A stretch of 64,000 bases of DNA from Lachnospiraceae bacterium 10-1 (GCA_000403495.2 KE159817.1:55188-119187), one strand, 5' to 3'. Positions 1 to 9,689 are shown, counted from the stretch's first letter. Numbers and translations: made by a program. The notes: generated by a model not told the origin, from the sequence alone.

Positions 1-296
1 TCGGTGAACTAAAGCAGGCACCGGATCTTTTGCTTAATGATGCGGTAACCATTCCTCAGGTAACGATAAAACAAGTGCCTATTATTAAAGGAGATGCAAA
101 AAGCATCTCTATTGCGGCGGCCAGCATTATTGCTAAAGTGACCAGAGACAGACTGATGGTACAATACGATACGGTATATCCTGAATATGGCTTTGCATCT
201 AATAAAGGATATGGTGCACAGGCACATTTGGAGGCATTGCGCAAATTTGGCCCGACACCTATCCACCGTAAAACTTTTATTAAAAATTTTCTGTAA
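1..296 (+). CDS. rnhB: Ribonuclease HII, 3' end (cut by window edge)
   Basis: RNase HII removes RNA from RNA-DNA hybrids and single ribonucleotides left in DNA, in the cytoplasm. Only the C-terminal part, about 97 codons, is in the window; the open frame runs from the first bases with no start. The conserved stretch [18 protein letters not shown] followed by TRDR is typical of the C-terminal catalytic half of RnhB, and the later [11 protein letters not shown] segment fits the family. The stop at 294-296 is 18 bases before the next start, so it probably heads the operon with the FliK-like and FlhB-tail genes, an arrangement also seen in Bacillus (rnhB-ylqG-ylqH). The N-terminal catalytic acidic residues cannot be checked here. 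Confidence 0.93.
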   Translation, partial: GELKQAPDLLLNDAVTIPQVTIKQVPIIKGDAKSISIAAASIIAKVTRDRLMVQYDTVYPEYGFASNKGYGAQAHLEALRKFGPTPIHRKTFIKNFL

Positions 297-314
297 TGAC
301 AGAAAGGAGTATCA

Positions 315-1922
315 ATGAGGCTTTCATCTAATATAAGTCAGGTTCATCAAAACATCACAGGAAATGTGGATTTAAAAGATACATCTTCTATGGAACAGGG
401 GTTGAGAAATGGAATGGAGGTAATTCAGGGAAAATCTCCAGGCCAGTCTGTTACAGGGGAAGTAATTCTTAGAGATGGAAATGATATTTTACTTGAACTG
501 GGAAAAAATCAACTGCTGCAGGCTAAATTAGAAGGAGGAATGATGCCGCAGACAGGGCAGATGCTCAGTTTCCAGATTAAAAACAGCAGCTCTGCCAAAG
601 TGGTTTTAATGCCTCTTTTTGAAAATTTGAGCCAGGATCCTAATGTGTCCAAAGCACTTCAGGCAGCCGGACTTCCTGAAAACAGTATAACAGCAGCAAT
701 GGTGAAAGCAATGATGCAGGAAGGTCTGCCCATTGATAAACAGTCTTTATATCAGATGAATCGGTATATCAATGCAAATCCACAGGTGGATATCCAGACG
801 CTGGTTCAGATGCAGCGCCTTTCTATTCCCGTAACGCCTGAAAACATTATGCAGTTTGAGGCATATAAAAATTATCAGCATCAAATGAGCGAGAGCCTTA
901 CAGATATTGTAGATGCTTTTGCTCAGACTTTTCAGGAAATCACAGGAAGTGGAAATCAGCAGGAAGGAATTAACTTTTATAAAGAGATACTTGGCATACT
1001 AACAGAAGAGCTGTCAGCTTCTGGCGCTGAGGATAATCCGCAGTCTTTGGAACAAACCGGAATAAATCCTAACCTGGCAGCGGCCGGGGAAGGAAACAGT
1101 GGTTTGGAACAGGAAGTACTTCTGCCTCAAAAGGAAATGGATGCTTTAATTGAGCAGTTAAAGAAGGCAGGTGTACCTGATGAGCTTACAAATGCAGTGG
1201 CAGATGGGAAGATTGGCAGAAAGGAATTCTTACAGGAAATTAGCAAACTGCTTTCTCAGGATGCACTGCCTGAGAAGGAAGCGCTTTTTAAACTGCTAGA
1301 AGGAAAAGAGTTTAAACATTTACTTAAAAATGAAATGAGTAAGCAGTGGATGATGCAGCCGGAAGAGGTGGCAAAGGAACATAGTGTTGATAAGCTGTAT
1401 GAAAAATTAAACAGTCAGATGAACCGTTTAAATGAGCTTCTTACGCAGACAGGAAGGGCGGCGACGCCTCTTGGAAAGGCTGTGTCAAATGTAACGGGAA
1501 ACATAGACTTTATGAACCAGCTCAATCAAATGTTTACCTATGTGCAGCTTCCTCTCAAAATGCAGAGCCAAAATGCTAACGGGGATTTGTTTGTTTATAC
1601 CAATAAAAAGAGCCTTGCCAAAAAAGATGGCAGCGTAAGTGCACTTTTACATCTTGATATGGAACATTTGGGAAGTTTGGATGTTTATGTGGCTTTAAGT
1701 AATCAGAAAGTTTCTACAAAATTTTATCTGGCAGATGACAGTGCCCTTGACCTTATCATGCAAAATATCAATATATTAAATGAAAGGTTAGAGAGCAGGG
1801 GATATTCTATGAGCGCAGAATTTGTTAGCAGGGATGAAAAAACAAATGTAATGGATGAGATTTTAAAGCAGGGGAAAAATGTTTCTGTCCTTGCAGGCTA
1901 TTCCTTTGATGCAAGGGCCTGA
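315..1922 (+). CDS. FliK-like flagellar hook-length control family protein (YlqG type)
   Basis: A 535-residue protein that is mostly low-complexity and glutamine/methionine rich, with no signal peptide or membrane span. The last about 120 residues resemble the FliK C-terminal (Flg_hook) domain: the stretch LPLKMQ, then LFVYTNKKSLAKKDG, then LDMEHLGSLDVYVAL, then a final amphipathic region with SRGYSMSAEFVSR. FliK proteins measure hook length and act with FlhB on export substrate switching. The next gene is an FlhB C-terminal homologue, which supports the link, and the pair lies after rnhB as in Bacillus. Whether this copy still serves flagella is not known. The start at 315 has AGAAAGGAG just upstream. 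Confidence 0.75.
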   Translation: MRLSSNISQVHQNITGNVDLKDTSSMEQGLRNGMEVIQGKSPGQSVTGEVILRDGNDILLELGKNQLLQAKLEGGMMPQTGQMLSFQIKNSSSAKVVLMPLFENLSQDPNVSKALQAAGLPENSITAAMVKAMMQEGLPIDKQSLYQMNRYINANPQVDIQTLVQMQRLSIPVTPENIMQFEAYKNYQHQMSESLTDIVDAFAQTFQEITGSGNQQEGINFYKEILGILTEELSASGAEDNPQSLEQTGINPNLAAAGEGNSGLEQEVLLPQKEMDALIEQLKKAGVPDELTNAVADGKIGRKEFLQEISKLLSQDALPEKEALFKLLEGKEFKHLLKNEMSKQWMMQPEEVAKEHSVDKLYEKLNSQMNRLNELLTQTGRAATPLGKAVSNVTGNIDFMNQLNQMFTYVQLPLKMQSQNANGDLFVYTNKKSLAKKDGSVSALLHLDMEHLGSLDVYVALSNQKVSTKFYLADDSALDLIMQNINILNERLESRGYSMSAEFVSRDEKTNVMDEILKQGKNVSVLAGYSFDARA

Positions 1923-1978
1923 GAGAAAACAGCCATAATAAGTGGCAGATGAAAATCCAAAAAAGGGGAAGGATGAGC

Positions 1979-2263
1979 ATGGCAGAGGAAAAAAAGAAAA
2001 TAAAACAGGCAATTGCACTTTCCTATGATCCGGATGACAATGCCCCCCGGGTAATTGCAAGTGGGAAAGGTGTGATTGCGGAGCGCATTATAGAAAAAGC
2101 GCAGGAAGCGGCTGTCCCTGTACACAGAGATGATAAGCTGGCTGATACATTATCCCGTCTGGACATTGGAGATATGATTCCGCCGGAACTATATGAGGTG
2201 GTTGCAGAAATTTTAGTGTTTGTAGATGCTATGGATAAAATCAAGGCTAAAATGAATAAATAG
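1979..2263 (+). CDS. FlhB/YscU C-terminal-domain protein (YlqH type export switch)
   Basis: A small protein of 94 residues from the preferred start (104 if an upstream ATG at 1949 is used; a third ATG is at 1973). GGGGAAGG at 1965-1972 best serves the ATG at 1979. It matches the cytoplasmic C-terminal domain of FlhB/EscU proteins: AIALSYDPDDNAPRVIASGKG, then KAQEAAVPVHRDDKLADTLS. In place of the self-cleaving NPTH loop of full-length FlhB there is DPDDNAP, so autocleavage is not expected. It has no membrane part. It follows a FliK-like gene, so the two probably form a reduced partner pair. Standalone FlhB tails of this sort are known in Firmicutes but their role is unclear. Confidence 0.8.
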   Translation: MAEEKKKIKQAIALSYDPDDNAPRVIASGKGVIAERIIEKAQEAAVPVHRDDKLADTLSRLDIGDMIPPELYEVVAEILVFVDAMDKIKAKMNK

Positions 2264-2278
2264 GAAAAGGAGCTGTAT

Positions 2279-2653
2279 TTGAACAAACGACAAATAGGGA
2301 AAGCCTATGAAGCGCAGGCTGCCGAATTTCTTGAAAAATATGGATTTGTCTGCCGGGAACAGAATTTTAATTGTAGGCGGGGAGAAATTGATCTGGTTGG
2401 AATTCATGAAGGCTGTCTGGTTTTTGTAGAGGTAAAATATAGAAAAAATAAAAAGGCGGGAATGCCTGAGGAAGCAGTAGGAGAAGGAAAGCAGGCCAAA
2501 ATATGTCTGGTATCTGATTATTACAGAATGCTGCACAAAGAAACTGCCCAAATGCAGGTTCGTTATGATGTTGTGGCTGTTTACGGAAATGAGATATTCT
2601 GGTATAAAAACGCATTTCCCTATAGAAGAAAGTATGAAAGACAGTCATGGTAA
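2279..2653 (+). CDS. YraN / UPF0102 family endonuclease-fold protein
   Basis: A 124-residue protein with the restriction-endonuclease-like fold signature of YraN: RGEIDLVG near residue 38 and FVEVKYR near residue 51, which hold the Asp, Glu-x-Lys acidic/basic triad. The start is TTG at 2279, placed after AAAAGGAGC at 2264-2272; no ATG with a ribosome site exists in this frame. It follows the FlhB-tail gene by 15 bases and lies next to rnhB, a common chromosomal neighbourhood for this family. Its biological role is not established; a nuclease acting in DNA processing is inferred from the fold only. Confidence 0.88.
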   Translation: MNKRQIGKAYEAQAAEFLEKYGFVCREQNFNCRRGEIDLVGIHEGCLVFVEVKYRKNKKAGMPEEAVGEGKQAKICLVSDYYRMLHKETAQMQVRYDVVAVYGNEIFWYKNAFPYRRKYERQSW

Positions 2654-2703
2654 TGCTTCACGCATATGGGGCATACTTAAGTAGGAAGATAGAGGGAATC
2701 AGA

Positions 2704-3555
2704 ATGGAATTAAAACGAAAAACAGACGGTGCACATATGAATGTGAACCAATATAAGGAGATTGTATATCTGACCTTTCCATTGCTTGAGCAATTGGAAA
2801 TGGTCAGACATTTATTTTCTACCCGCATTGGCGGAGTCAGCAAAGGAATTTATGAATCCATGAACTTAAGTTATTCACGGGGAGATGAAAAGGAAGCAGT
2901 AGACGAAAATTTCAGGAGAATTGCAGAAATTTTTGATACGACACCGGACAATATTGTATGCTCCAAACAGACACATACTGTAAACGTGCGCATTGTTTCA
3001 AAAGAGGACTGTGGAAAAGGTGTTACTTACCCACAGGAGTATGATGATGTGGACGGATTGATCACCAATGAATCGGGAATACTGTTGTGCACTTTTTATG
3101 CAGACTGTGTTCCCTTATATTTTGCAGACACAAAAAACAAAGTGATTGGACTGGCGCATTCCGGCTGGCGGGGAACTGTAAATAAAATGGGAGAAGTGAT
3201 GCTGAAAAAAATGCATGATGTGTATGGGACGGAACCTGAAGATGTATATGCAGCAATCGGGCCTTCTATCTGTCAGGAATGTTATGAAGTAGGCAGTGAG
3301 GTGGCAGATGTCTTCCACCAAAGTTTCCCGGCACAATGGCAAAAAATGCTTAAGAATGGGTGCAGGGAAGGAAAATATCAGTTAGATTTATGGGAGGCAA
3401 ACAGAATGGTCTTATTAAATGCAGGCATTTTGGAAAGTCATTTGGAAGTGACGGATTTGTGCACCTGCTGTAACAGCAGGGTTTTGTTTTCCCATCGTGC
3501 CAGCAATGGAAAAAGAGGAAATCTGGCAGCATTTATGGAATTAAGAAAATTTTAA
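2704..3555 (+). CDS. pgeF: YfiH/LACC1-family protein (peptidoglycan editing factor PgeF)
   Basis: A cytoplasmic multicopper-oxidase-fold protein of the DUF152 family. Members are reported as peptidoglycan editing factor in Escherichia coli and as purine nucleoside enzymes in related proteins. Family marks are SKQTHT, then TFYADCVPLYF, then GLAHSGWRGT (zinc-binding His and Cys), AAIGPSICQECYEVG, and the end motif FSHRASNGKRGNLAAF. The open frame extends back to an ATG at 2647, which overlaps yraN, but the ATG at 2704 has AGAGGGAA upstream and gives 283 residues, close to the usual length. It lies at the end of the rnhB-yraN gene run. Confidence 0.87.
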   Translation: MELKRKTDGAHMNVNQYKEIVYLTFPLLEQLEMVRHLFSTRIGGVSKGIYESMNLSYSRGDEKEAVDENFRRIAEIFDTTPDNIVCSKQTHTVNVRIVSKEDCGKGVTYPQEYDDVDGLITNESGILLCTFYADCVPLYFADTKNKVIGLAHSGWRGTVNKMGEVMLKKMHDVYGTEPEDVYAAIGPSICQECYEVGSEVADVFHQSFPAQWQKMLKNGCREGKYQLDLWEANRMVLLNAGILESHLEVTDLCTCCNSRVLFSHRASNGKRGNLAAFMELRKF

Positions 3556-3639
3556 CTTTTTTCCTAAGTAACACTTAAAATTTTTGTGGTTTACTAATAA
3601 TGTCAAATCACAGGATAAATCATGAAAGGTAAAAATACC

Positions 3640-4332
3640 ATGACAAATATTTTAGTATGCGATGACGATAAGGAAATTGTAGATGCCATTGAAATTTACT
3701 TAAATCAGGAAGGTTATAAGATTTACAAAGCTTATGACGGCGAGCAGGCAATCAGAATGTTGAAGGAGCAGAATATTCATCTTCTTATTATCGATATCAT
3801 GATGCCTAAAATGGATGGAATTCATGCAACTTTAAAAATCAGAGAGTCCAGCAGTATTCCCATTATTTTTCTTTCGGCAAAATCAGAGGATACGGATAAA
3901 ATATTAGGGCTTAATATAGGCGCAGACGATTATGTGACCAAGCCTTTTAATCCTTTGGAACTGGTAGCCAGGGTTAAGTCGAATTTGCGCAGGTATACTC
4001 AGCTGGGTAACTTAAATGTGGAAAATAACGCATTGTTTACGGCAGGAGGATTGTGCATCAATGATGATACCAAGGAAGTGACAGTAGATGGAGAAGTGGT
4101 AAAGCTGACGCCTATCGAGTATAATATTCTGCTTCTTTTAGTAAAAAATCAGGGTAAAGTTTTTTCCATTGACCAGATTTATGAAAATATCTGGAATGAA
4201 GAAGCCATTGGTGCAGACAATACCGTTGCAGTGCACATCAGGCATATTCGGGAAAAAATAGAGATCAATCCCAAAGAGCCAAGATACTTAAAGGTAGTAT
4301 GGGGCGTAGGTTACAAGATTGAAAAGCAATAG
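3640..4332 (+). CDS. OmpR/PhoB-family response regulator (VanR-like)
   Basis: A two-domain transcription factor. The receiver domain (about residues 1-115) has the acidic pocket CDDDKE, phospho-acceptor Asp in IIDIMMPKMDG (about residue 52), Ser/Thr in FLSAKSE and the conserved Lys in YVTKPF. The C-terminal winged helix (about residues 135-230) has LTPIEYNILLLL and the recognition-helix part TVAVHIRHIREKI. An ATG at 3622 is an alternative start. It sits 11 bases before a sensor kinase gene and should be its partner. The stimulus and targets are not visible. It resembles VanR-type regulators of cell-envelope genes, but no van genes are nearby. Confidence 0.93.
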   Translation: MTNILVCDDDKEIVDAIEIYLNQEGYKIYKAYDGEQAIRMLKEQNIHLLIIDIMMPKMDGIHATLKIRESSSIPIIFLSAKSEDTDKILGLNIGADDYVTKPFNPLELVARVKSNLRRYTQLGNLNVENNALFTAGGLCINDDTKEVTVDGEVVKLTPIEYNILLLLVKNQGKVFSIDQIYENIWNEEAIGADNTVAVHIRHIREKIEINPKEPRYLKVVWGVGYKIEKQ

Positions 4333-4343
4333 GAGAGGGCAAA

Positions 4344-6947
4344 ATGGAAGAGCAAAAAGTGACAGGCAGTGAGCAGAAGGAAAAAGAACAAAAAGAAAAG
4401 AAAAGACAAAATAAAAGGAAAAGTGGTAAGGCTTCCTTGCTGTTTTTTCACTTTTTACAGCATCTGTCTTTGGTTGGAGCAGTGGCATTAGCGGTAATGG
4501 TGCTTTTGGGAACCTGTGTTGCTATTGAAACAAAGGATGGGACGGAAATATATAATATCAGCCATGATGCGGATACGGATTCCTTTGAGGACTCCAACAT
4601 GTTTAATCAGATGCTGGGGAACAGTGTTTCGGATCTTATCTGTTATGGAGCGATTCGGGCACAGATGGAGACAGAGGGAGAGTTTGATCCGGGGAAAAAA
4701 GTTGATGTGACAGCATTTGTGGAAAGATATTATGGGGTATCCTCAGAATATATTACTGCGGATTATTACTTAAATGACCTGATCAAATGGGCACAGTCAG
4801 GTTTTCAGTATGATACTGCCAGTTTAACGCCCAGAGAAGAAATTGAGTTTTTAGGGAAACAGAGCATTTTCCGGGTAGTTGATCTGGAAGGACACAGCGG
4901 CGGAGCGATTGGTTATCTCAATTCGGACTTAAAGACCACCACCAGAGAAATTCCCAGTGTTTCCAGCAATCAATTGAAAGCAGACGATTTTGATAATGAT
5001 TCCTACAGGACTACTTTTAATTTATTAAATAACCGGTATACCAGTGCGGAAGGAAAAAACATAGAAGAATATACTTCCACCTGGGGAGAATATAATACTC
5101 TTTGCGGGTATCTGGTCAATGCGGCAAAGGATCTGGAAATAAATTACAGGGAATATTTAACTTATAAGGAATATTATGCAGCCGAAAATACAAATGTTGT
5201 GTATTTCATCCGCAGAAACATTGGCGGAGAGGTTCAGGTATTTACCAACATGAATACAAAGGATACGACTCTTTCAGGTTTAAGTAAAAACTTGAAAGAT
5301 GTGTGTGACAGGTATATTTATTATGATCCTCATAATATGCAGTACGACACAAACACAGATGTAGGAGAAACCGCTGTCAGGTATGTATTAAACGGATATG
5401 AATATGCTTATCCGGAGGACACACAGATTATGGTGGGAATTGATGCCTCTTACTCTCAGAAAGATTCCTTTTATCAGGGGAAGACTGAATTTGGAAAATA
5501 TGCGCCTTATGTTGTACAGTATCTGGCTGGTGCGGTTTTCTGTCTGTTTATGTATTTTGTGCTTTTGATTCTTTTAACTGCCAAAGAGGGAAGAAGAGGA
5601 CAAAGAGAAAATGGCGAAGCAGTCATACAGCTTTGCTGGCAGGATCGTATCTACACGGAAGTGATGCTGGCTGCGGCTGCTCTTACAGGTTTCGGCATAG
5701 TTTTTGTAACTATGGAATTGGTGTATGCAATCTGGAGTTTTGTGAATCAAAATGTGATTATAACAGCAGCCAGTATATGGGCATTACTGGTAAGCCTTTT
5801 GTTTTCCTTCTTTTACTACAGCTTTGTCAGAAGAATCAAGGCAGGAAGTTTATGGAAGAATAGCTTAATCAGAAAGTTTGGAACAGCCATAAAAAATTTA
5901 ATTTTATATGTTTACAATCATTCTACCAGTATTTTGAGAGTGTGGGTTCCTTTTGGAATTGTAATATTGGTCAATGCCGGAGTGACAGCTTTTATGCTGT
6001 GGGGATTTGGTAATTCGGCTATGCTGGCAACATTGGTAATATTGGTGCTCTTTGATGGCGCTGTTGGATATTTGTTATACCGGTCGTCTATGTCCAGACA
6101 AAAAATTTTAGAGGGTATTGGGCTGATTCAGGAAGGAAATCTGGAACACAAAATAAAAGAAGAAGGCATGTATGGGGATGATCTGATTCTTGCAAGGGCA
6201 GTCAATCGTATTGGCGACAGCGTAAAGGAAGCGGTGGAAACCAGTATGAAGGATGAAAGGCTGAAAGCGGATTTGATTACAAATGTATCTCATGATATTA
6301 AAACACCTCTTACTTCCATTATCAATTATGTGGATTTGATCAAGAGAGAAAATGTGCAGGATTCAAAAATAAGAGAATATATTGAAGTGCTGGATGTGAA
6401 ATCACAGCGGCTAAAGCAGCTTACGGATGATTTGGTGGAAGCCTCAAAAATTTCTTCCGGTAATATAGTACTCCATTGGGAAAAGATTAATCTTGTTGAG
6501 CTTATCAATCAGACTATAGGAGAGTTTTCAGAGAAATTTGAGAAAAAAGCATTATATCCTGTGCTTCAGGCACCTAAGGGAAGTGTGTACATTATGGCGG
6601 ACAGCCGAAGAATCTGGCGCGTCATTGAAAATCTGTTTAATAATATTGTAAAATATGCCCTTGAAGGAACAAGAGTGTATATTGACATAACTGTTATGGA
6701 AAACAGGGAAGCAGCAGCTCAGGTGATTCTTTCTGTTAAAAACATTTCGGCTCAGCCGCTTAAAGTTAATCCTGAGGAGCTTACGGAACGGTTTATCAGA
6801 GGAGATGAATCCAGAACCACAGAAGGAAGCGGACTGGGATTATCTATTGCAAAGAATCTGACAGAAGCTCAGAATGGCAAATTTGAGATTTTAATGGACG
6901 GGGATTTATTTAAGGTAAATATGTACTTTCCTTTATTGAAAGAATAA
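4344..6947 (+). CDS. Membrane sensor histidine kinase, partner of the upstream regulator
   Basis: An 867-residue kinase. A very charged N-terminal tail (about 35 residues of Glu, Lys and Gln) precedes a first membrane span near residues 37-60. An outer domain of about 330 residues follows, with no family I recognise, and then several further spans between about 393 and 580. After a HAMP-like linker comes the dimerisation helix with NVSHDIKTPLTS (phospho-His near residue 650). The ATP domain has N box ENLFNNIVKYA and G box EGSGLGLSIAKNL. The GAGGGC ribosome site lies in the 11-base gap after the regulator. The many-span plus large outer domain layout is unusual for a VanS-like kinase. Confidence 0.92.
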   Translation: MEEQKVTGSEQKEKEQKEKKRQNKRKSGKASLLFFHFLQHLSLVGAVALAVMVLLGTCVAIETKDGTEIYNISHDADTDSFEDSNMFNQMLGNSVSDLICYGAIRAQMETEGEFDPGKKVDVTAFVERYYGVSSEYITADYYLNDLIKWAQSGFQYDTASLTPREEIEFLGKQSIFRVVDLEGHSGGAIGYLNSDLKTTTREIPSVSSNQLKADDFDNDSYRTTFNLLNNRYTSAEGKNIEEYTSTWGEYNTLCGYLVNAAKDLEINYREYLTYKEYYAAENTNVVYFIRRNIGGEVQVFTNMNTKDTTLSGLSKNLKDVCDRYIYYDPHNMQYDTNTDVGETAVRYVLNGYEYAYPEDTQIMVGIDASYSQKDSFYQGKTEFGKYAPYVVQYLAGAVFCLFMYFVLLILLTAKEGRRGQRENGEAVIQLCWQDRIYTEVMLAAAALTGFGIVFVTMELVYAIWSFVNQNVIITAASIWALLVSLLFSFFYYSFVRRIKAGSLWKNSLIRKFGTAIKNLILYVYNHSTSILRVWVPFGIVILVNAGVTAFMLWGFGNSAMLATLVILVLFDGAVGYLLYRSSMSRQKILEGIGLIQEGNLEHKIKEEGMYGDDLILARAVNRIGDSVKEAVETSMKDERLKADLITNVSHDIKTPLTSIINYVDLIKRENVQDSKIREYIEVLDVKSQRLKQLTDDLVEASKISSGNIVLHWEKINLVELINQTIGEFSEKFEKKALYPVLQAPKGSVYIMADSRRIWRVIENLFNNIVKYALEGTRVYIDITVMENREAAAQVILSVKNISAQPLKVNPEELTERFIRGDESRTTEGSGLGLSIAKNLTEAQNGKFEILMDGDLFKVNMYFPLLKE

Positions 6948-6952
6948 AAATA

Positions 6953-6981
6953 ACGGATGGCCCGCTTTGCGGGCTATCCGT
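6953..6981. terminator. Shared hairpin terminator between sensor kinase and prs
   Basis: ACGGATGGCCCGC and GCGGGCTATCCGT form a 13-base stem with one mismatch and a 3-base loop, 5 bases after the kinase stop. No long T run follows on either strand. Its place between two converging genes suggests it serves both. Confidence 0.6.
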
Positions 6982-7064
6982 ATGTTAAGACAATCTCTCA
7001 GCAGTAAACTGACAGGGGATTAAACTTGTAACGTATAATCTGCGCAGTATATTAAACTGGCCAA

Positions 7065-8252
7065 TTAGTCATAAGATAATTCACGGTTGTTATATTTTGC
7101 AAGGAATTCATGTATTTTCTCCGTAGGCGTGTATACATTAGCCATAGAAGAGTCATGATTCATAAAATCAATAATGGAAGCAAGGAATTTACTCATATCA
7201 GCTTCCACATAATAAGGGCGGGATTTCAGTTCAGGAAGCTGGTAAGTTAAATTGGTAGTTATAATTTTATCAAAATAACATTTTTCGTATGCATCATCAA
7301 AACCTGCAAGCCCTTCCGTAAACAGTCCAAAGGTACAGCATATATAAACATGTTTTGCATTCATTGCCTTTAACTGCTTTGCAGTATCAATCATGCTTCC
7401 GCCGGAAGCAATCATGTCATCAATGATGATTACATCCTTTCCATCAATATTGTCCCCTAAAAATTCATGTGCAACAATAGGATTTTTACCATTGACAATG
7501 GTGGAATAATCTCTTCTTTTGTAGAACATGCCGGTGTCAACACCTAAAACGTTTGCAAAGTAAACCGCTCTGTCAAGGGCACCTTCATCAGGGCTGATTA
7601 CAACCAGGTGTTCTTTGTCAATCAGGAGGCCTTTTTCAGTATGTAAAAGAGCCTGAATAAACTGATAGGGTGGTGTAAAATTATCAAATCCCTTTAGCGG
7701 CTCAGCATTTTGAACCCGCGGATCATGGGCATCAAAGGTAATAAAATTGCTGACGCCCATTTTACTTAATTCTTCAATTGCATAAGCACAGTCAAGGGAT
7801 TCACGCCTTGTCCTTCTGTGCTGGCGTCCCTCATATAAAAAAGGCATGATTACATTAATCCGGTGTGCTTTGCCATTCGCTGCGGAAATAATCCGCTTTA
7901 AATCCTGATAATGATCATCAGGAGATTTATAGTTGGTATATCCATTTAAGGTGTAAGGAATACTATGATTGCAGACATCCACAAGAATAAAAAGATCTTT
8001 GCCTCTGATTGATTCGGAAATAACAGCTTTTCCTTCGCCGCTTCCAAAACGGTAGCAGGAAGCATTTAGAATAAAGTTGTCAGACATATAGCCTTCAAAA
8101 GCAGGATCATTTTTGGCAATATTTTTAACATCTCTTCGGAATGTAACCAGATGATTGTTAACTTTGTCTCCCAGTTTTACAGCAGAATCCAGAACTACTA
8201 ATTTCAGAGGAGCAACCGGAATAGCTGCTTCTAACTCATGTAAATTAGGCAT
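7065..8252 (-). CDS. prs: Ribose-phosphate pyrophosphokinase (PRPP synthetase)
   Basis: This enzyme makes phosphoribosyl pyrophosphate from ribose 5-phosphate and ATP, the precursor for purine, pyrimidine, NAD, His and Trp synthesis. The PRPP-binding loop is VIIIDDMIASGGSMIDTAKQL, and the catalytic flexible region is around PFLYEGRQHRRTRRESLDC. VISPDEGALDRA is the ribose phosphate region. At 395 residues it is longer than the usual about 315, with an N-terminal extension and several insertions. This matches the long divergent Prs form found in many Clostridia. It is the only reverse-strand gene in the first 37 kb and has its own well-formed promoter upstream. Confidence 0.93.
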   Translation of the reverse strand: MPNLHELEAAIPVAPLKLVVLDSAVKLGDKVNNHLVTFRRDVKNIAKNDPAFEGYMSDNFILNASCYRFGSGEGKAVISESIRGKDLFILVDVCNHSIPYTLNGYTNYKSPDDHYQDLKRIISAANGKAHRINVIMPFLYEGRQHRRTRRESLDCAYAIEELSKMGVSNFITFDAHDPRVQNAEPLKGFDNFTPPYQFIQALLHTEKGLLIDKEHLVVISPDEGALDRAVYFANVLGVDTGMFYKRRDYSTIVNGKNPIVAHEFLGDNIDGKDVIIIDDMIASGGSMIDTAKQLKAMNAKHVYICCTFGLFTEGLAGFDDAYEKCYFDKIITTNLTYQLPELKSRPYYVEADMSKFLASIIDFMNHDSSMANVYTPTEKIHEFLAKYNNRELSYD

Positions 8253-8292
8253 GATAACCTCCCGAATGTATATATTATAAATACACCTTTAT

Positions 8293-8321
8293 TTTATATC
8301 ATTATGCTAGTGACACGTCAA
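8293..8321 (-). promoter_or_regulatory. Predicted sigma-A promoter of prs
   Basis: Read on the reverse strand: TTGACG (8316-8321), 17-base spacer, TATAAA (8293-8298). It lies about 40 bases upstream of the prs start and points at it. Both boxes and the spacing are close to consensus. Confidence 0.65.
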
Positions 8322-8360
8322 GGAAATTCTAGTAAAATAATATAAGTAAAAGGAGTGCTT

Positions 8361-9689
8361 ATGAGTGATAAGAAACAAAAGGGGCATATAATCAGTTTTG
8401 TCCATAAAAACAGTATTGCAATGGAGCTTGACATAGCGTCAGGAGATAAGCTTCTTGCAATTAATAATCAAAGAATAGAGGATATTTTTGATTATCAATA
8501 TCATGTGGAAAATGAATATATAGAAGTATTGATTGAAAAGCCGGATGGTGAACAGTGGCTTTTAGAAGTTGATAAGGATGAAGATGAGGATTTGGGAATT
8601 GAATTTGAAAATGGACTTATGGATGAATACCGTTCCTGCCGTAACAAATGTATCTTCTGCTTTATTGATCAAATGCCTAAGGGGATGCGGGAAACACTGT
8701 ATTTTAAAGATGATGATTCCAGACTTTCTTTTTTACAGGGAAATTATGTGACGCTTACCAATATGTCAGATTATGACATTGACAGAATTATAAAATATAA
8801 TCTTTCTCCCATTAATATTTCTTTTCAGACGATGAATCCGGATCTTCGGTGCAAAATGCTGAATAACCGCTTTGCAGGAGAAGCTTTAAAGAAGGTGGAC
8901 AAGCTGTATGAAGCCGGAATTACCATGAATGGACAGATTGTACTATGTAAAGGGGTAAATGACGGAAAGGAACTGGAATACAGTATCAGAAAACTGATGG
9001 AATATATTCCTGTATTGGAGAGCATTTCCGTTGTTCCGGTAGGACTTTCTAAGTATCGGGAGGATTTATATCCTTTGGAACCATTTGACAAAGAGGATGC
9101 AAAAGAAATTATTAAAATGATCCATAAGTATCAAAAAGAAGTTTTTGAGGATCATGGCATTCATTTTATTCATGCCAGTGATGAATGGTATATTCTGGCA
9201 GGGCTTGATATTCCAAAGGAAGAAAGTTACGACGGATATTTACAGTTGGAAAATGGTGTGGGAATGATAAGGCTTTTGCTGAACGAATTTAAAGATGCAC
9301 TGGATGGGACAAGGAAAAGGGAATGTGCTCATGAAATTTCCATAGTGACAGGCAGGCTTGCATACCGTTATATTCAGCAGATGGCAGAAGAGATGATGGA
9401 GCGGTTTTCCGGTCTTTGCATTCGGGTATACCAGATCACAAATTATTTTTTCGGTGAAATGATTACCGTAACAGGACTTCTTACCGGACAGGATATTATT
9501 TCCCAGCTTAAGGGTAAAAGTCTGGGAGAGCGTCTTTTGCTCCCGCAAAATACATTAAGAAGCGGGGAAGCGGTTTTTCTGGATGATGTAACAGTCAGTG
9601 ATGTGGAAAAGGCTTTACAAGTAAAAGTAGATATTGTAAAATCAAGCGGATATGACTTTGTAAACGCCATATTAGGAGAGGATAATTAG
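8361..9689 (+). CDS. DUF512 protein: PDZ-like plus radical-SAM-like iron-sulfur protein
   Basis: A 442-residue protein from ATG 8361, which follows AAAAGGAG (a GTG at 8355 is also in frame). The N-terminal about 70 residues form a PDZ-like domain (MELDIASGDKLLAINNQ). Next comes a cysteine motif CRNKCIFCFIDQMP, a CX3CX2C cluster of radical SAM type, then a barrel-like region with NYVTLTN and INISFQTMNP. The C-terminal DUF512 domain follows. Its function is unknown in the family. It often lies next to der, as here, where its stop is directly followed by the der start, so the two genes are probably co-transcribed. Confidence 0.88.
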   Translation: MSDKKQKGHIISFVHKNSIAMELDIASGDKLLAINNQRIEDIFDYQYHVENEYIEVLIEKPDGEQWLLEVDKDEDEDLGIEFENGLMDEYRSCRNKCIFCFIDQMPKGMRETLYFKDDDSRLSFLQGNYVTLTNMSDYDIDRIIKYNLSPINISFQTMNPDLRCKMLNNRFAGEALKKVDKLYEAGITMNGQIVLCKGVNDGKELEYSIRKLMEYIPVLESISVVPVGLSKYREDLYPLEPFDKEDAKEIIKMIHKYQKEVFEDHGIHFIHASDEWYILAGLDIPKEESYDGYLQLENGVGMIRLLLNEFKDALDGTRKRECAHEISIVTGRLAYRYIQQMAEEMMERFSGLCIRVYQITNYFFGEMITVTGLLTGQDIISQLKGKSLGERLLLPQNTLRSGEAVFLDDVTVSDVEKALQVKVDIVKSSGYDFVNAILGEDN

